Positions 8,245 to 17,375 are shown, numbered from the stretch's first letter. The stretch is 64,000 bases of DNA from Azotosporobacter soli (GCF_030542965.1 NZ_JAUAOA010000001.1:62001-126000); one strand, 5' to 3'. Translations and numbers: made by a program. The notes: generated from the sequence alone by a model not told the origin.

Positions 8245-8439
8245 CAGTGGTTTTTCCAGAACGAAAGGGCTTCGTGGCAGACATGGCCGAAATAGCCTGC
8301 ACCAGCCACCATTCCAGACACAATGCGCCATCCGGGCGCAGTGTCTGCTCGCGGCGTCCATGCCGCGAGTACTGTCTGATTTGTCTATTTCAACCTGTCT
8401 GCCGATATACTCGCCCTAAACGTTCTCAAAAAACCACTG
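8245..8439. repeat. 195-bp foldback (MITE-like) element with 19-bp terminal inverted repeats
   Basis: The ends are CAGTGGTTTTTCCAGAACG (8245-8263) and CGTTCTCAAAAAACCACTG (8421-8439), 17 of 19 complementary. Inside them GGCAGACA (8276-8283) pairs with TGTCTGCC (8396-8403), and GAAATAG (8289-8295) pairs with CTATTTC (8385-8391). The centre holds two compact hairpins. One is CAGACACAATGCGCC/GGGCGCAGTGTCTG at 8315-8347; the other is CTCGCGGC/GCCGCGAG at 8348-8369. No gene is credible in the 450 bases between 8101 and 8552. No target-site duplication is obvious. It could be a non-autonomous transposon relic or a structured RNA. Confidence 0.65.
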
Positions 8440-8552
8440 CCGCGGGGCTTGGTAGGCCGACGTAACAACGCGAAAGGATTGCTTCGCAAAATCCTGATGA
8501 TGTAAGAAAACTTCGTAAAACGCTTATCGAGTTAATACGAATAAACGCTGCA

Positions 8553-9332
8553 TCATTGATGCAATTTTATCTCTTCCAATAAATCATCGCACAGCAGACT
8601 TTCTTTAAAACGTGCGCGATTGATTTCAAGATCCACGACCTTGGCAATTTCTTTTTGCTCTTCCCCTTCGGCCAGCATCTGGCCGTCGGGATTTACAATC
8701 AAACTTTTCCCGATAAACTCCGCATCCATATCCGCTTCCTGTTCAAAGCCGATGCGATTGCAGAGAACCAGCGCCGTCCTGTTTTCAAGCGCTCTCACCC
8801 GCGCAATCTCCTGCGTTGTCGCTGCGCCGAAATTCGCCAGTACGCAAAGCAGATCGGCGCCTTGCAAAACAAGCTCCCGCGACATTTCCGGAAACCACAG
8901 GTCGTAGCAGACTTGAACGCCGAGACGAATACCGGCGACGTTAAAGACGGGGCGTTCGTGCCCGCGGCTAAAAAACTTTTTCTCATAGCGGGTGAGATGA
9001 ATCTTCCGGTATTTGCCGACATAGCCGTTACGATCGACCACCACGACGCTGTTAAAAAGTTCGCCGTTTTCTTCTTCCGCGACTCCGGCGACGATTGCGC
9101 ACGAATAGGTTTTCGCAATTTCGATCAGTGAATTCGTAGTCGGTCCGCCGGGAATCGCTTCCGCATACGCAAGGGCCTCTGCTTTTGATTCATATAAATA
9201 ACCGGTTGTACAAAGTTCCGGCAACACCAAAATATCGACTACCGCCTGCTTCAGAACTTTCACTATTTTTTTCAGGTTTTCCGCTTTATTTTTTCGCAGC
9301 ACCTGTTGTTGAAAAAAAGCCACTCGTTTCAA
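8553..9332 (-). CDS. Carbon-nitrogen hydrolase (nitrilase superfamily)
   Basis: 259 residues if TTG at 9332 is used, preceded by GGTGGAG five bases away; ATG at 9347 is in frame but has no ribosome site. The catalytic triad of the nitrilase superfamily is visible: Glu39 (ILVLPELCTTGY), Lys110 (KYRKIHLT) and Cys142 (VQVCYDLWFPE). The last motif, with Tyr-Asp after Cys, fits amidases acting on omega-amides, deaminated glutathione or N-carbamoyl compounds. The substrate is not determinable here. It is soluble, with its own promoter; the emrB gene follows downstream in the same direction. Confidence 0.88.
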   Translation of the reverse strand: MKRVAFFQQQVLRKNKAENLKKIVKVLKQAVVDILVLPELCTTGYLYESKAEALAYAEAIPGGPTTNSLIEIAKTYSCAIVAGVAEEENGELFNSVVVVDRNGYVGKYRKIHLTRYEKKFFSRGHERPVFNVAGIRLGVQVCYDLWFPEMSRELVLQGADLLCVLANFGAATTQEIARVRALENRTALVLCNRIGFEQEADMDAEFIGKSLIVNPDGQMLAEGEEQKEIAKVVDLEINRARFKESLLCDDLLEEIKLHQ

Positions 9333-9401
9333 ACCGTCTCCACCCATCGCCGTTTTTCTTTACTATATCACAGCAAGCGATAAAAACGGTATGGCGTAAT
9401 T

Positions 9402-10967
9402 TTAATGCGCGGCAACAGACGCATTTTTCTTGTGCAACACATTGCCAGGCATAAATAGCGCGATAACGGCAAGCGCCAACAAAATCCAGGCGACAAAATG
9501 GTACGCGTCGCGGTACGCCAAAATGCTGGCCTGATGCATCAATTCCTGATAAATGTGCCCCAGCGCGGCATTGGACGCCTGCGCCGCGGGCATACCCGAC
9601 TGAACATAGGTTTGCACATACGCGGCCAGCGCGCTGGCGTAGCCGGGATCGGCACTGGTCAAATGCTGTACCAGCGCCGACTGTTCGACTTGCTGGCTAT
9701 GAATCAGCTGATTGGTCACCAGTGAAATGCCGATGCTGCCGCCGAGATTGCGCATCAGCGAAACAATCGCCGACGCATTGCTGCTGTCTTCGGCGCTGAC
9801 TTCGGAAAACGCCAACGTACTGGCGGGAACAAAAAGAAACGGCAGCCCGATCGTCTGCAGCATCCGTACCAGCACAAACGTCGCATAATCGGTCTGCGGC
9901 GTCACCATGCCGGTAGCCCACATGCCGACCGCACTGATCAGCATGCCGAAAGAAATCAGATACTTGGCCTTGACTCGCGTGACCAACTTTCCTACCACCG
10001 GCATCATCAAGAGCGTCACGGCGCCCGCAGGCGATAAAACAAGTCCGGCTAACGTTGCATTGTAGCCATAATTCGACTGCACCAGCATCGGCAAGAGCGT
10101 CGCACTGGAATAGAGTGCAAAGCCGACAAAGAAGATCATGATGCAGGGCATCGAAAAACTCGGTTTGGCAAACAGACTCAGTTTAACGATTGGTTCCTTT
10201 TGCTGACGCAGCCAGAGAATGGACAGAATCAACCCGGCGGCGGCAATCGCTGCAAAAATCAGGATAAAGGAGCTGTCAAACCAGTCTTCCTGCTGTCCCT
10301 TGTCGAGAACGATTTGCAGCGCGCCAAGTCCCAGCGCAATCAAACCAAGACCGATATAATCGACCGAGCCTACGTCACGCTTTTGCGCGCTCGGCGGATC
10401 CTCCACCAGTAACTTCACCAGAAAGACCGCAAGCAAGCCGATCGGCACATTCATAAAAAATATCCAGCGCCAACTGAAATTGTCGGTGATGTAACCGCCG
10501 AGGCTCGGCCCGAGAATCGGCGCGAGCAGCGTCGTGATCCCAGTGATGGCAAAAGCCATGCCCAGTTTGGCCGGTGGAAAGCTATCCTTGATGATCGCTT
10601 GTTGCGCCGGTTGCAAGCCGCCGCCCGCCAAGCCCTGCAGCAAACGGAAGACGATCAGCATCGGCAGCGAATTGGCGATGCCGCACATAAACGAAGTAAA
10701 GGTGAAACCGATGATGCAGGCGATGAAAAATGCCTTGCGTCCCATCAAACCGGACAGCCAGCCGGAGAGAGGCAGGACAATGCCGTTCGAAACGAGATAG
10801 GAGGTTAAAACCCAGGTACTTTCCTCCGAACTTGCGCCCAGCGAACCGGCAATGCTGGAGAGCGCAACATTGGCAATCGTCGTATCGAGCACTTCCATAA
10901 ACGCGGCAATCGAAACGACCAGCGAGACAAGAATCGGATTGGACGATGTTTGTTCGGCTTCCGTCAT
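9402..10967 (-). CDS. emrB: MFS drug:H+ antiporter, DHA2 family (EmrB-like)
   Basis: 521 residues with 14 predicted membrane helices, the hallmark of the DHA2 (QacA/EmrB) family. Conserved motif C-like sequence SYLVSNGIVLPLSGWLSGLMGRKAFF and GPSLGGYITDNFSWRWIFFMNVPIG are present. It forms a tripartite-like or two-component efflux unit with the HlyD-type protein encoded just upstream; their coding regions overlap by four bases (ATGA at 10964-10967). The pair is under the TetR gene at 12112-12714. The exported compounds are unknown; the symbol reflects family only. Confidence 0.92.
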   Translation of the reverse strand: MTEAEQTSSNPILVSLVVSIAAFMEVLDTTIANVALSSIAGSLGASSEESTWVLTSYLVSNGIVLPLSGWLSGLMGRKAFFIACIIGFTFTSFMCGIANSLPMLIVFRLLQGLAGGGLQPAQQAIIKDSFPPAKLGMAFAITGITTLLAPILGPSLGGYITDNFSWRWIFFMNVPIGLLAVFLVKLLVEDPPSAQKRDVGSVDYIGLGLIALGLGALQIVLDKGQQEDWFDSSFILIFAAIAAAGLILSILWLRQQKEPIVKLSLFAKPSFSMPCIMIFFVGFALYSSATLLPMLVQSNYGYNATLAGLVLSPAGAVTLLMMPVVGKLVTRVKAKYLISFGMLISAVGMWATGMVTPQTDYATFVLVRMLQTIGLPFLFVPASTLAFSEVSAEDSSNASAIVSLMRNLGGSIGISLVTNQLIHSQQVEQSALVQHLTSADPGYASALAAYVQTYVQSGMPAAQASNAALGHIYQELMHQASILAYRDAYHFVAWILLALAVIALFMPGNVLHKKNASVAAH

Positions 10968-12019
10968 AACAATCTTCCTGCCTTGGCCGTGTGTACCGTC
11001 GGAATGACCGACATGCCCGGCCCAAGGTGAATACCGTCGTCCGGCAACGTATCGAGCGTAATTTTGATCGGCACCCGCTGCACAGTCTTCACAAAATTTC
11101 CGGTGGCATTTTCAGCCGGGAATAAAGAAAAGCGCGCGCCGGTTCCGGCCTGAAAGCTGTCGATTTTTCCCTGCAATTTTACGTCTGGGTAGGCATCGAT
11201 CACAATATCGACCGTTTGTCCGGGGCGCATTTGTTCGAGTTGCGTTTCCTTGAAATTAGCCGTTACCCATAGCTCCGTTCCAACAAGCGAACCCAGTTGC
11301 TGACCGATTTGCACATAATTTCCCGCTTCTACGCTGCGTTTCGTGATCCGTCCGTCAATCGGCGCAACGATCTTCGTGTTCGCCAAATCGGATTCCGCCT
11401 GCGCCAGATCGGCTTCCGCCTGTTTCACCTGCGCCATCGCTTGCGCACTGCTGCCTTGCGCTGCGCCAACTACGCTGCCTGCCGTATTCGCAGAGCGGTA
11501 ATTAGCCGCCACTTTGTCGAGCGAAGCGCGATCCGATTGCTCGGAAGCCACCGCCTGATCCAACTGTTGACGCGAGCAGGCGCCGGTCGAAAACAACTGT
11601 TCCATACGCTGCCGATCCGCCGCCGATTTTTTCCAGACGGCTTCGGCCGCGGCAACCTGCGCTTCCGCCGAATCGACATTGGACGGCGCGGCAACCACGG
11701 TCGTCTTCAAATTGTTTTGCGTGACATCCGCCGCCGCACGCGCCGCCGTCAGCGCCGCCAACGCACGGTCACGCTTGATCAGATAATCGGTCGGATCGAT
11801 TTCCAAAAGGACATCGCCCGCTTTTACCATTTGATTGTCGTTAATATTCAAGGTTTTGACGTAGCCTTGCACCTTCGGCATGATTACGATATTGCGTCCT
11901 TCAATCGCCGCATCATCAGTTGAAATTTCACCACGGTGAAGATAGGAATAGCCGCCTCCGGCGGCAGCCGTTATGAGTAGAACAATAATTATTTTCATCA
12001 GTTTTGGCGATAGTTTCAT
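10964..12019 (-). CDS. emrA: HlyD/EmrA family membrane fusion protein
   Basis: 351 residues from ATG at 12019, preceded by AGAGGATG; a longer upstream reading is unlikely. One N-terminal membrane anchor (IIIVLLITAAAGGGYSYL) precedes a split biotinyl-lipoyl domain (GYVKTLNINDNQMVKAGDVLLEID ... APIDGRITKRSVEAGNYVQIGQ). Between these lies a long alpha-helical hairpin rich in Ala, Gln and Glu, and a beta-barrel follows. It couples to the EmrB-like antiporter. The operator palindrome at 12064-12077 lies 45 bases upstream of its start. Confidence 0.92.
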   Translation of the reverse strand: MKLSPKLMKIIIVLLITAAAGGGYSYLHRGEISTDDAAIEGRNIVIMPKVQGYVKTLNINDNQMVKAGDVLLEIDPTDYLIKRDRALAALTAARAAADVTQNNLKTTVVAAPSNVDSAEAQVAAAEAVWKKSAADRQRMEQLFSTGACSRQQLDQAVASEQSDRASLDKVAANYRSANTAGSVVGAAQGSSAQAMAQVKQAEADLAQAESDLANTKIVAPIDGRITKRSVEAGNYVQIGQQLGSLVGTELWVTANFKETQLEQMRPGQTVDIVIDAYPDVKLQGKIDSFQAGTGARFSLFPAENATGNFVKTVQRVPIKITLDTLPDDGIHLGPGMSVIPTVHTAKAGRLL

Positions 12020-12063
12020 CTTACATCCTCTTTTCCGCTTCCGTTCTCTTCTATTTAAACAAA

Positions 12064-12077
12064 CAAACGATTGTTTG
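12064..12077. promoter_or_regulatory. TetR operator palindrome upstream of emrAB
   Basis: CAAACGATTGTTTG here is identical to 12734-12747 upstream of the TetR gene. Arms CAAAC and GTTTG are fully complementary. Confidence 0.8.
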
Positions 12078-12088
12078 ATGCATCCTGT

Positions 12089-12127
12089 AAAAAAAAGCCG
12101 TCGCCTCGGTTTCACCTGGCGGACGGC
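12089..12127 (-). terminator. Terminator overlapping the end of the TetR gene
   Basis: On the minus strand GCCGTC and GACGGC form the outer stem, with further pairing of AGGTGAAACC, followed by eight T residues. The stem overlaps the last codons of the regulator. emrAB therefore probably depends on the promoter at the 12064 operator. Confidence 0.7.
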
Positions 12128-12714
12128 ATAATGCCGCGTAGATAGAGTGCAAATGCATGCGTCGTGTATTCGTTGTTGGCCTCTGCACCAAGCGGCAGGA
12201 ATTTTTGCAATAGCGGTTTGGCAATAAAAAAAAAGTTCAAGATTCCGGCCAATGAAACGGCGGCGTAGGTAATGTTCAAATCCGCACGGAAATCGCCGCG
12301 CTCGATCCCTTCTTGCAACGCATCGGTAATAAATTGATAGGCTTGCGACAAATGCTGTTCTATAATCGGTCCGCCATAGCCGGTCGGATTCGTTAGTTCG
12401 CCATTCATAAAGCGGGAGAGAAAGGGGCTGTTGGCGTGAATTTGTGCAATATTTCCGGCATACAGCGTAAGGCGCTGCACCGGTGAAATATCTTTCTGCT
12501 CACGTACGAATGCCACCGCATTCAAAATCGGCGCTAATTGTTCCGTCAAAACCGCCTGATAAAGCCCTTCCTTACTCGCAAAATAATAGGATATCGCCGA
12601 GACGTTGATTTGAGCCTCTTTCGTCACTTCCCGTACCGAAACACCGGCAAAACCTTTTCTTGCAAACAGTGCAGTGGCCACTTCAATGATTTTCTTCCGG
12701 CTGTCCAACTCCAT
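12112..12714 (-). CDS. TetR family regulator of the EmrAB pump
   Basis: 200 residues from ATG at 12714, with AAGAGGTG seven bases upstream. The helix-turn-helix region (about 6-52) reads IIEVATALFARKGFAGVSVREVTKEAQINVSAISYYFASKEGLY. The C-terminal part resembles the CerR/DUF1956-like ligand domain. Identical palindromes CAAACGATTGTTTG occur upstream of this gene and of emrA. Autoregulation plus control of the pump is therefore a well-supported inference. Confidence 0.9.
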   Translation of the reverse strand: MELDSRKKIIEVATALFARKGFAGVSVREVTKEAQINVSAISYYFASKEGLYQAVLTEQLAPILNAVAFVREQKDISPVQRLTLYAGNIAQIHANSPFLSRFMNGELTNPTGYGGPIIEQHLSQAYQFITDALQEGIERGDFRADLNITYAAVSLAGILNFFFIAKPLLQKFLPLGAEANNEYTTHAFALYLRGIMPSAR

Positions 12715-12733
12715 GCAAGCACCTCTTCTCAAG

Positions 12734-12747
12734 CAAACGATTGTTTG
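12734..12747. promoter_or_regulatory. TetR autoregulatory operator palindrome
   Basis: CAAACGATTGTTTG, 20 bases upstream of the TetR start and identical to the emrA-proximal copy at 12064-12077. Confidence 0.8.
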
Positions 12748-12798
12748 AATTGATCGTATCATACTTATCTTCGCTTGTAAATCCTTTCATACAAGAAG

Positions 12799-12846
12799 AA
12801 AAACCGGCTATATTGCCTCACTTTAAGCAACATAGCCGGTTTTTGT
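12799..12846. terminator. Terminator of the UroD-type methyltransferase gene
   Basis: AAACCGGCTAT pairs with ATAGCCGGTTT around a loop of about 20 bases. T-rich tails exist on both strands; on the minus strand it follows the gene ending at 12854. Confidence 0.85.
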
Positions 12847-12853
12847 CATTTGA

Positions 12854-13924
12854 CTACTCGAAAAGCGCCGGGTTTAACGGCCATTTTCCATAGGTGCGCG
12901 CGGCATCCATCAAAGCGATTACATTTTCCGTCGGCGTACCGAGCGACAAACCGCAGCCGCTGGAGAGCATGAAGCCTTTCGGGCTGCCGTACGTCTCGCG
13001 CAAGCATTCTTTCGCTTCGCGCATCACGTCGTCCGGCGTTCCCTTCCAGAGCGTGTACGGTTTGACATTGCCGGCTAGGCAGGCTTTGTCGCCGACCTGT
13101 CGTTTGGCCTCGGCCAGATCGATCTGATTGTCGAGGCTCAGCACACTGGCTTTTGCATCGACCATATCCTGCCACAGTTTGCTGGTGTCGCCGCAGATAT
13201 GGACGAACGGCCCGCTGCCGAAGCGTTTAATAATATGTTCGGCATACTGCGTCAGATAGGGTTTGGCGAATTCGCGAAAATGCCGTTCGCTGATCAGGCT
13301 GCCGGACGCGGTCGGTTCGGCAATGCTCGGCTTGATGCCCAGTTCCCAAAGCGCATCGATAAAACGGATCACGTTATCGGTGGCAAACTGCAGCAATTTA
13401 TGCACGTTCTCGGGCTGGCGGCGTATGTCTTTAAGAAAATTGTCGGTGCCGCGTACGGCAGCGGCGGTCGTGATCGGGCCGCCGACCGAACAGCCGACGC
13501 CGGCCCGGTCTTTGACGCGCTCCTGCATAATGCGCAGCGCCTTCAGCATCAGCGGCAAACGCCCTGACTTCGCCGGATCGATCAACTCCATGCTTTCCAG
13601 CTGCGCATAGTCTTTTAAGACCGGTTCGGAAACGAACGGCATACTGCGTTCCGGAAAGGTCAGTTTCGTACCGATCGCTTCGGCAATTCCAAACAAGCCG
13701 GGTCCGGAACCGACCGAATCGCATTCGTACGTTTCAAACGCATGCACCTGCGCTTCGGCCATCAGTTCGGCCGAATGATAATAGCGCGACATATCGCCGC
13801 CCATAAAAAAATAAGCCTGATCCGTAACCAGCGGCATACAGGGTATCCGGTCGATTGCTTCGCCGCGCGCAAAGGCCGCCATCCGTTCTTTCGGCGTCAT
13901 TTCATCTCGCCAAGTCATTTTCAT
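12854..13924 (-). CDS. UroD-fold zinc methyltransferase (MtaA/CmuA family), divergent member
   Basis: 356 residues, start at 13924 preceded by GGAGGTCAC. It has the uroporphyrinogen decarboxylase fold, but carries the zinc signature of cobamide methyltransferases: His242 and Cys244 (FVHICGDTSKLW) plus Cys324 (SSGCGLSLG). These residues activate a thiol or bind the methyl donor/acceptor in MtaA, MtbA and CmuA. N-terminal TPKERMAAFARGEAIDRIP is typical of the family. It is divergent from the corrinoid protein gene at 14084, with a shared 159-bp control region. It is the probable substrate-specific (MT I) or second-step partner of that protein; heme synthesis is unlikely. Confidence 0.87.
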   Translation of the reverse strand: MKMTWRDEMTPKERMAAFARGEAIDRIPCMPLVTDQAYFFMGGDMSRYYHSAELMAEAQVHAFETYECDSVGSGPGLFGIAEAIGTKLTFPERSMPFVSEPVLKDYAQLESMELIDPAKSGRLPLMLKALRIMQERVKDRAGVGCSVGGPITTAAAVRGTDNFLKDIRRQPENVHKLLQFATDNVIRFIDALWELGIKPSIAEPTASGSLISERHFREFAKPYLTQYAEHIIKRFGSGPFVHICGDTSKLWQDMVDAKASVLSLDNQIDLAEAKRQVGDKACLAGNVKPYTLWKGTPDDVMREAKECLRETYGSPKGFMLSSGCGLSLGTPTENVIALMDAARTYGKWPLNPALFE

Positions 13925-14083
13925 TTTGTGACCTCCTGTTTTTTTCGCAACAAGCGGTAAATTTATAGAAAATTACGATATACTATATAGAGTAATTGTA
14001 TGTTAATCGGAAAAATCCTTCCCGGTTGGACAAAGTAAGAAAAAGAAGTGTCAACAAAAACAAAGACGAGGGGGACAATCATC

Positions 14084-14758
14084 ATGTCGAAAAGTAATGC
14101 CACCTTATTGCAGGAATTATCGGATGCGGTCGTCGAGATGGAGGAAGACCGTGCAGTGGCTGCGGCACATGCGCTAATCGATGCGGGCGTTGACGCCGCA
14201 CTTGGCATTGAGCAGGGCTTGGCCGACGGTATGGAGCGGGCCGGAAAATTGTTCGAAGAAGAAGAATATTTTATTCCTGAACTATTGCTCTGCTCGGATG
14301 CAATGTATGCCGGTTTGGAAATATTAAAACCGCATCTAAAAAAGACGACGGCTAAGAAAGCGAAAGTCGTAATCGGCGTCATCAAAGGCGATACGCATGA
14401 TATCGGCAAGAACATCGTAAAGATCATGCTGGAAACGGCCGGGTATGAACTGATCGATCTGGGACGCGATGTGCCGCCCGCCGATTTTGTCAGCGAAGCG
14501 GTGGCAAAAGAAGCGCAGATCATCGCGGTCGGCACCTTAATGACGACGACAATGTCCGGCATGGAAGAAATCATCCGCTTGCTGACGCAGAAAAAAAACC
14601 GTGATAAATTCCAAGTCCTAGTCGGCGGCGGGCCGATTTCGCAGGCCTTTGCCGATTCGATCGGCGCTGACGCCTATGCGGTCAACGCCGCCGACGCGGT
14701 ACGCAAAGTCCGCGCACTGTTGTCGGAAAGCGAACTGCCCGAGGCATCGATATGTTAA
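14084..14758 (+). CDS. Corrinoid protein (MtaC/MtbC-type methyl carrier)
   Basis: 224 residues from ATG 14084, preceded by GAGGGGGA. The N-terminal helical cap (about 5-85) is B12-binding_2-like (ALIDAGVDAALGIEQGLADGMERAGKLFEEEEYFIPELLLCSDAM). The C-terminal Rossmann-like half has the cobalamin-binding signature Asp103-x-His105-x-x-Gly108 (KGDTHDIGKNIV), where His105 is the lower axial ligand. Further along come VGTLMTTTMSGM and VGGGPISQAFADSIGADAYA. It carries the methyl group between two methyltransferases. It overlaps the next gene by seven bases, indicating translational coupling. Confidence 0.93.
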   Translation: MSKSNATLLQELSDAVVEMEEDRAVAAAHALIDAGVDAALGIEQGLADGMERAGKLFEEEEYFIPELLLCSDAMYAGLEILKPHLKKTTAKKAKVVIGVIKGDTHDIGKNIVKIMLETAGYELIDLGRDVPPADFVSEAVAKEAQIIAVGTLMTTTMSGMEEIIRLLTQKKNRDKFQVLVGGGPISQAFADSIGADAYAVNAADAVRKVRALLSESELPEASIC

Positions 14759-15768
14759 CGCCGAAAGAACGACTGCTTGCCAAGCTGAATGGCCGGAAAA
14801 CCGACAGACCGCCGGTTATCTGTACCGGCGGCATGATGAATGCCGCGATTGTTGAAATCATGCAGCAAAGCGGACATACGCTGCCCGAAGCGCATACGGA
14901 TGCCGCCTTGATGGCGGATCTGGCCGGCGCAATCTATGAACAGACCGGTTTTGAAAACATCGGCATTCCGTTTTGCATGACGGTCGAAGCCGAAGTGCTC
15001 GGCAGCGACGTCACCTATGGCACGCTGGAGTGCGAACCGAAGATCACCCGCGAGCTGTTCGCCGCGCCGCGCGACGTGACGCCGAAAAACATCGCCGCTA
15101 TGCTGGCCGACGGTCGCATCGCCACGGTGGTCGCGGCAGCTGATCTGTTGGCCAAGCGCTACCCTGATGTTCCGGTGATCGGCAATATTACCGGGCCGGT
15201 AAGTGCAGCCGCTTCGCTGGTGGACCCGGTCGAACTGTTGAAACAGTACCGCAAGGATCCGGCCGAATGCCACCGCGTGATGCGTTACATCTCTGACCTC
15301 TTGATCGCTTTTGCCCGCCAAATGGCGGAAAGCGGCGTCAATGCCATTTCGATCGGCGATCCTACCGCAACCGGGGAAATCCTCGGGCCCAAAATCTTTC
15401 GCGAGTTTGCCGCTTTTTATCTCAACCAGGTCATCGATGCGCTGCATGCCAGCGACATTCCTGTCATCGTCCATATCTGCGGCAACATGAACACAGTACG
15501 GCCGCAGCTTCCGACGCTGCATGCCAACGCCATCAGCACCGACGCGATGGTCAATCTGAAGCAACTGAAAACGGATTTTCCTGAAATTACGACGATGGGC
15601 AACCTCAGTACCTATCTGCTTGAACTGGGTTCGGCCGCGCAAGTGGCCGAGCAGACGCGGCGACTGGTGGCGGACGGCATTGACATCATCTCGCCGGCCT
15701 GCGGTCTCAGCACCTCCACTTCGCTCGAACTGATTCGCGCGATGACCGGCTCGGTCAAGGAGGGCTGA
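14752..15768 (+). CDS. UroD-fold zinc methyltransferase (MtaA/MtbA family)
   Basis: 338 residues. It has the same fold and zinc motif as the divergent gene at 12854: His241 and Cys243 (VHICGNMNTVR) and Cys317 (SPACGLSTSTS). Start is the ATG at 14752 inside the corrinoid gene. GITGPVSAAASLVDP-like and SIGDPTATGEILGP segments line the barrel. Position directly after the corrinoid protein suggests it moves methyl between that cofactor and a donor or thiol acceptor. Methylene- or methyltetrahydrofolate acceptor enzymes of the MtrH type are not seen in this locus. Which of the two paralogues is methyl donor-side is unknown. Confidence 0.9.
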   Translation: MLTPKERLLAKLNGRKTDRPPVICTGGMMNAAIVEIMQQSGHTLPEAHTDAALMADLAGAIYEQTGFENIGIPFCMTVEAEVLGSDVTYGTLECEPKITRELFAAPRDVTPKNIAAMLADGRIATVVAAADLLAKRYPDVPVIGNITGPVSAAASLVDPVELLKQYRKDPAECHRVMRYISDLLIAFARQMAESGVNAISIGDPTATGEILGPKIFREFAAFYLNQVIDALHASDIPVIVHICGNMNTVRPQLPTLHANAISTDAMVNLKQLKTDFPEITTMGNLSTYLLELGSAAQVAEQTRRLVADGIDIISPACGLSTSTSLELIRAMTGSVKEG

Positions 15769-15770
15769 CG

Positions 15771-17375
15771 TTGGCGGAACTTATTTTTCTCCAGAACGGC
15801 AAGCACACGAGCGTGAGCGCAGCGCCCCAGGAAACGATTCTGGCCGCCGCCCGAAAAGCCGGTTTGCTCTTGGAATCACCCTGCAACGGCAACGGCACCT
15901 GCGGCAAATGTCGCATCACGCTGACGGATGCCTGCGGTGCGAAAAAAAACGTGCTTGCCTGCACCACGCTTGCGGAAACGGATGCCACGATTTCTTTTAT
16001 CGACCGCGCCGATGGGCATGCGCTGCAAATCAAGCAGGATGGCCCGGTTCAAACGTTTCAACTGGACGGCGCGATACGCAAAACCTATCTGCCGCAGCAG
16101 AACCGGACGGTTGTCCATCACTTTGAGCAATCCATTGCCGAAGAAGTCGGCGATACCTGTAAGGAAGCCTATGGTCTTTTGGTCGATGTCGGCACAACGA
16201 CGCTCGTGGCTGCCGTCGTCGATCTGCTCAGCGGCGAAGAACTTGCTTCGACCGGAGCGCTGAATCCGCAAAGCAGGTTGGCCCAGGATGTCTTGTCGCG
16301 CATCCGTTACGCCTCGTCAGCAAACGGCTTAGCCGAAATGCAACGTCTGCTCATCGCTGAACTGAACCGCATGCTGGACAACTTGACGGCGCAATCCGGC
16401 ATCCTTCGTGAGCGCATTTACGAAGTGGTGCTAAGCGGCAATACCTGCATGCTTCATCTGGCAGCCCGCATCAACCCCCAACCGCTGGGCGCTTCCCCGT
16501 ACACCCCCGGCACAAGCGGCGATGAATACCGCCTGGCAAGCGAGCTTGGCCTCGTCGTTTCTCCCGCTGCCAAGGTCTATCTGCCGCCGATCATTTCCGC
16601 CTATGTCGGCGCCGACATCACGTCCGGCCTGCTGGCAACCGATTTAGCCGCGCAACGCGGCATTCAGCTGTTTGTCGACATCGGCACCAACGGCGAAATC
16701 GTCTTGGCTGTGAACGGAACATTGTCCGCAACTTCGACTGCCGCCGGGCCGGCTTTTGAGGGCATGAACATTTCGCAGGGGATGCGCGCCGCGCCGGGCG
16801 CAATCGAAGCGTTTCGCCTCACTGCCGACGGACAGCGCGAGGTACGTACGATCGGCAACCAGCCTGCGCTCGGCCTTTGCGGCAGCGGTCTGCTTGACGT
16901 GGCGGCGCAATTGGTGCAGCATAAGCTGATCGGCAAAACGGGCCGCTTCAATAAAGAAGCGCCTGGCCTGTCTTCGCTCGACGGCAAATTAACCTTTACC
17001 GTCAGCGGCGACATTCGCCTGACGCAGCAGGACGTCCGCCAGCTTCAGCTGGCGAAAGGCGCGATCCGCTCCGGCATCGAGGCGCTGCTCGCTGCGCAAA
17101 ACATCGCCGCCTCTGCGGTTGATCGCGTATTAATCGCCGGTTCCTTCGGCTATCATCTAAACGAAGAAAGTCTGCTCGCGATCGGCTTGCTGCCGGACGC
17201 CTTTCGCGGCAAAGTCGACTTTATCGGCAACACTTCAAAAAGCGGTGCGCAGGTTTTGCTGCTCAGCCAAGCAGCTCGTCGCCAGGCAGCGGCAACAGCC
17301 GCCAGCGTATCCGTACTCGAGCTCGCACAGGAAAAAGACTTCGATAAACTGTTCGTCAGCTGTCTTGCCTTTTAA
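15771..17375 (+). CDS. Corrinoid reductive activase: 2Fe-2S plus ASKHA domain (RACo/RamA-like role)
   Basis: 534 residues, TTG start at 15771 three bases after the previous stop. The N-terminal ferredoxin-like domain has the plant-type 2Fe-2S pattern Cys38-x5-Cys44-x2-Cys47 ... Cys64. A linker precedes a C-terminal actin-like ATPase region (about 125-500): LLVDVGTTTLVAAVVDLLSG, FVDIGTNGEIVLA and AGSFGYHLNEESLLAIGLLP (DUF4445). Such proteins use ATP to return inactive Co(II) corrinoid to Co(I). Placement directly behind the corrinoid protein and methyltransferase fits that role. No transmembrane part. Confidence 0.92.
   Translation: MAELIFLQNGKHTSVSAAPQETILAAARKAGLLLESPCNGNGTCGKCRITLTDACGAKKNVLACTTLAETDATISFIDRADGHALQIKQDGPVQTFQLDGAIRKTYLPQQNRTVVHHFEQSIAEEVGDTCKEAYGLLVDVGTTTLVAAVVDLLSGEELASTGALNPQSRLAQDVLSRIRYASSANGLAEMQRLLIAELNRMLDNLTAQSGILRERIYEVVLSGNTCMLHLAARINPQPLGASPYTPGTSGDEYRLASELGLVVSPAAKVYLPPIISAYVGADITSGLLATDLAAQRGIQLFVDIGTNGEIVLAVNGTLSATSTAAGPAFEGMNISQGMRAAPGAIEAFRLTADGQREVRTIGNQPALGLCGSGLLDVAAQLVQHKLIGKTGRFNKEAPGLSSLDGKLTFTVSGDIRLTQQDVRQLQLAKGAIRSGIEALLAAQNIAASAVDRVLIAGSFGYHLNEESLLAIGLLPDAFRGKVDFIGNTSKSGAQVLLLSQAARRQAAATAASVSVLELAQEKDFDKLFVSCLAF

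Noticed and set aside
7988-8323. Minus-strand frame reaching from the foldback element into the XRE-cupin gene as a transposase remnant
   Set aside because: It spans the terminator and the coding region on the other strand and shows no transposase motif.
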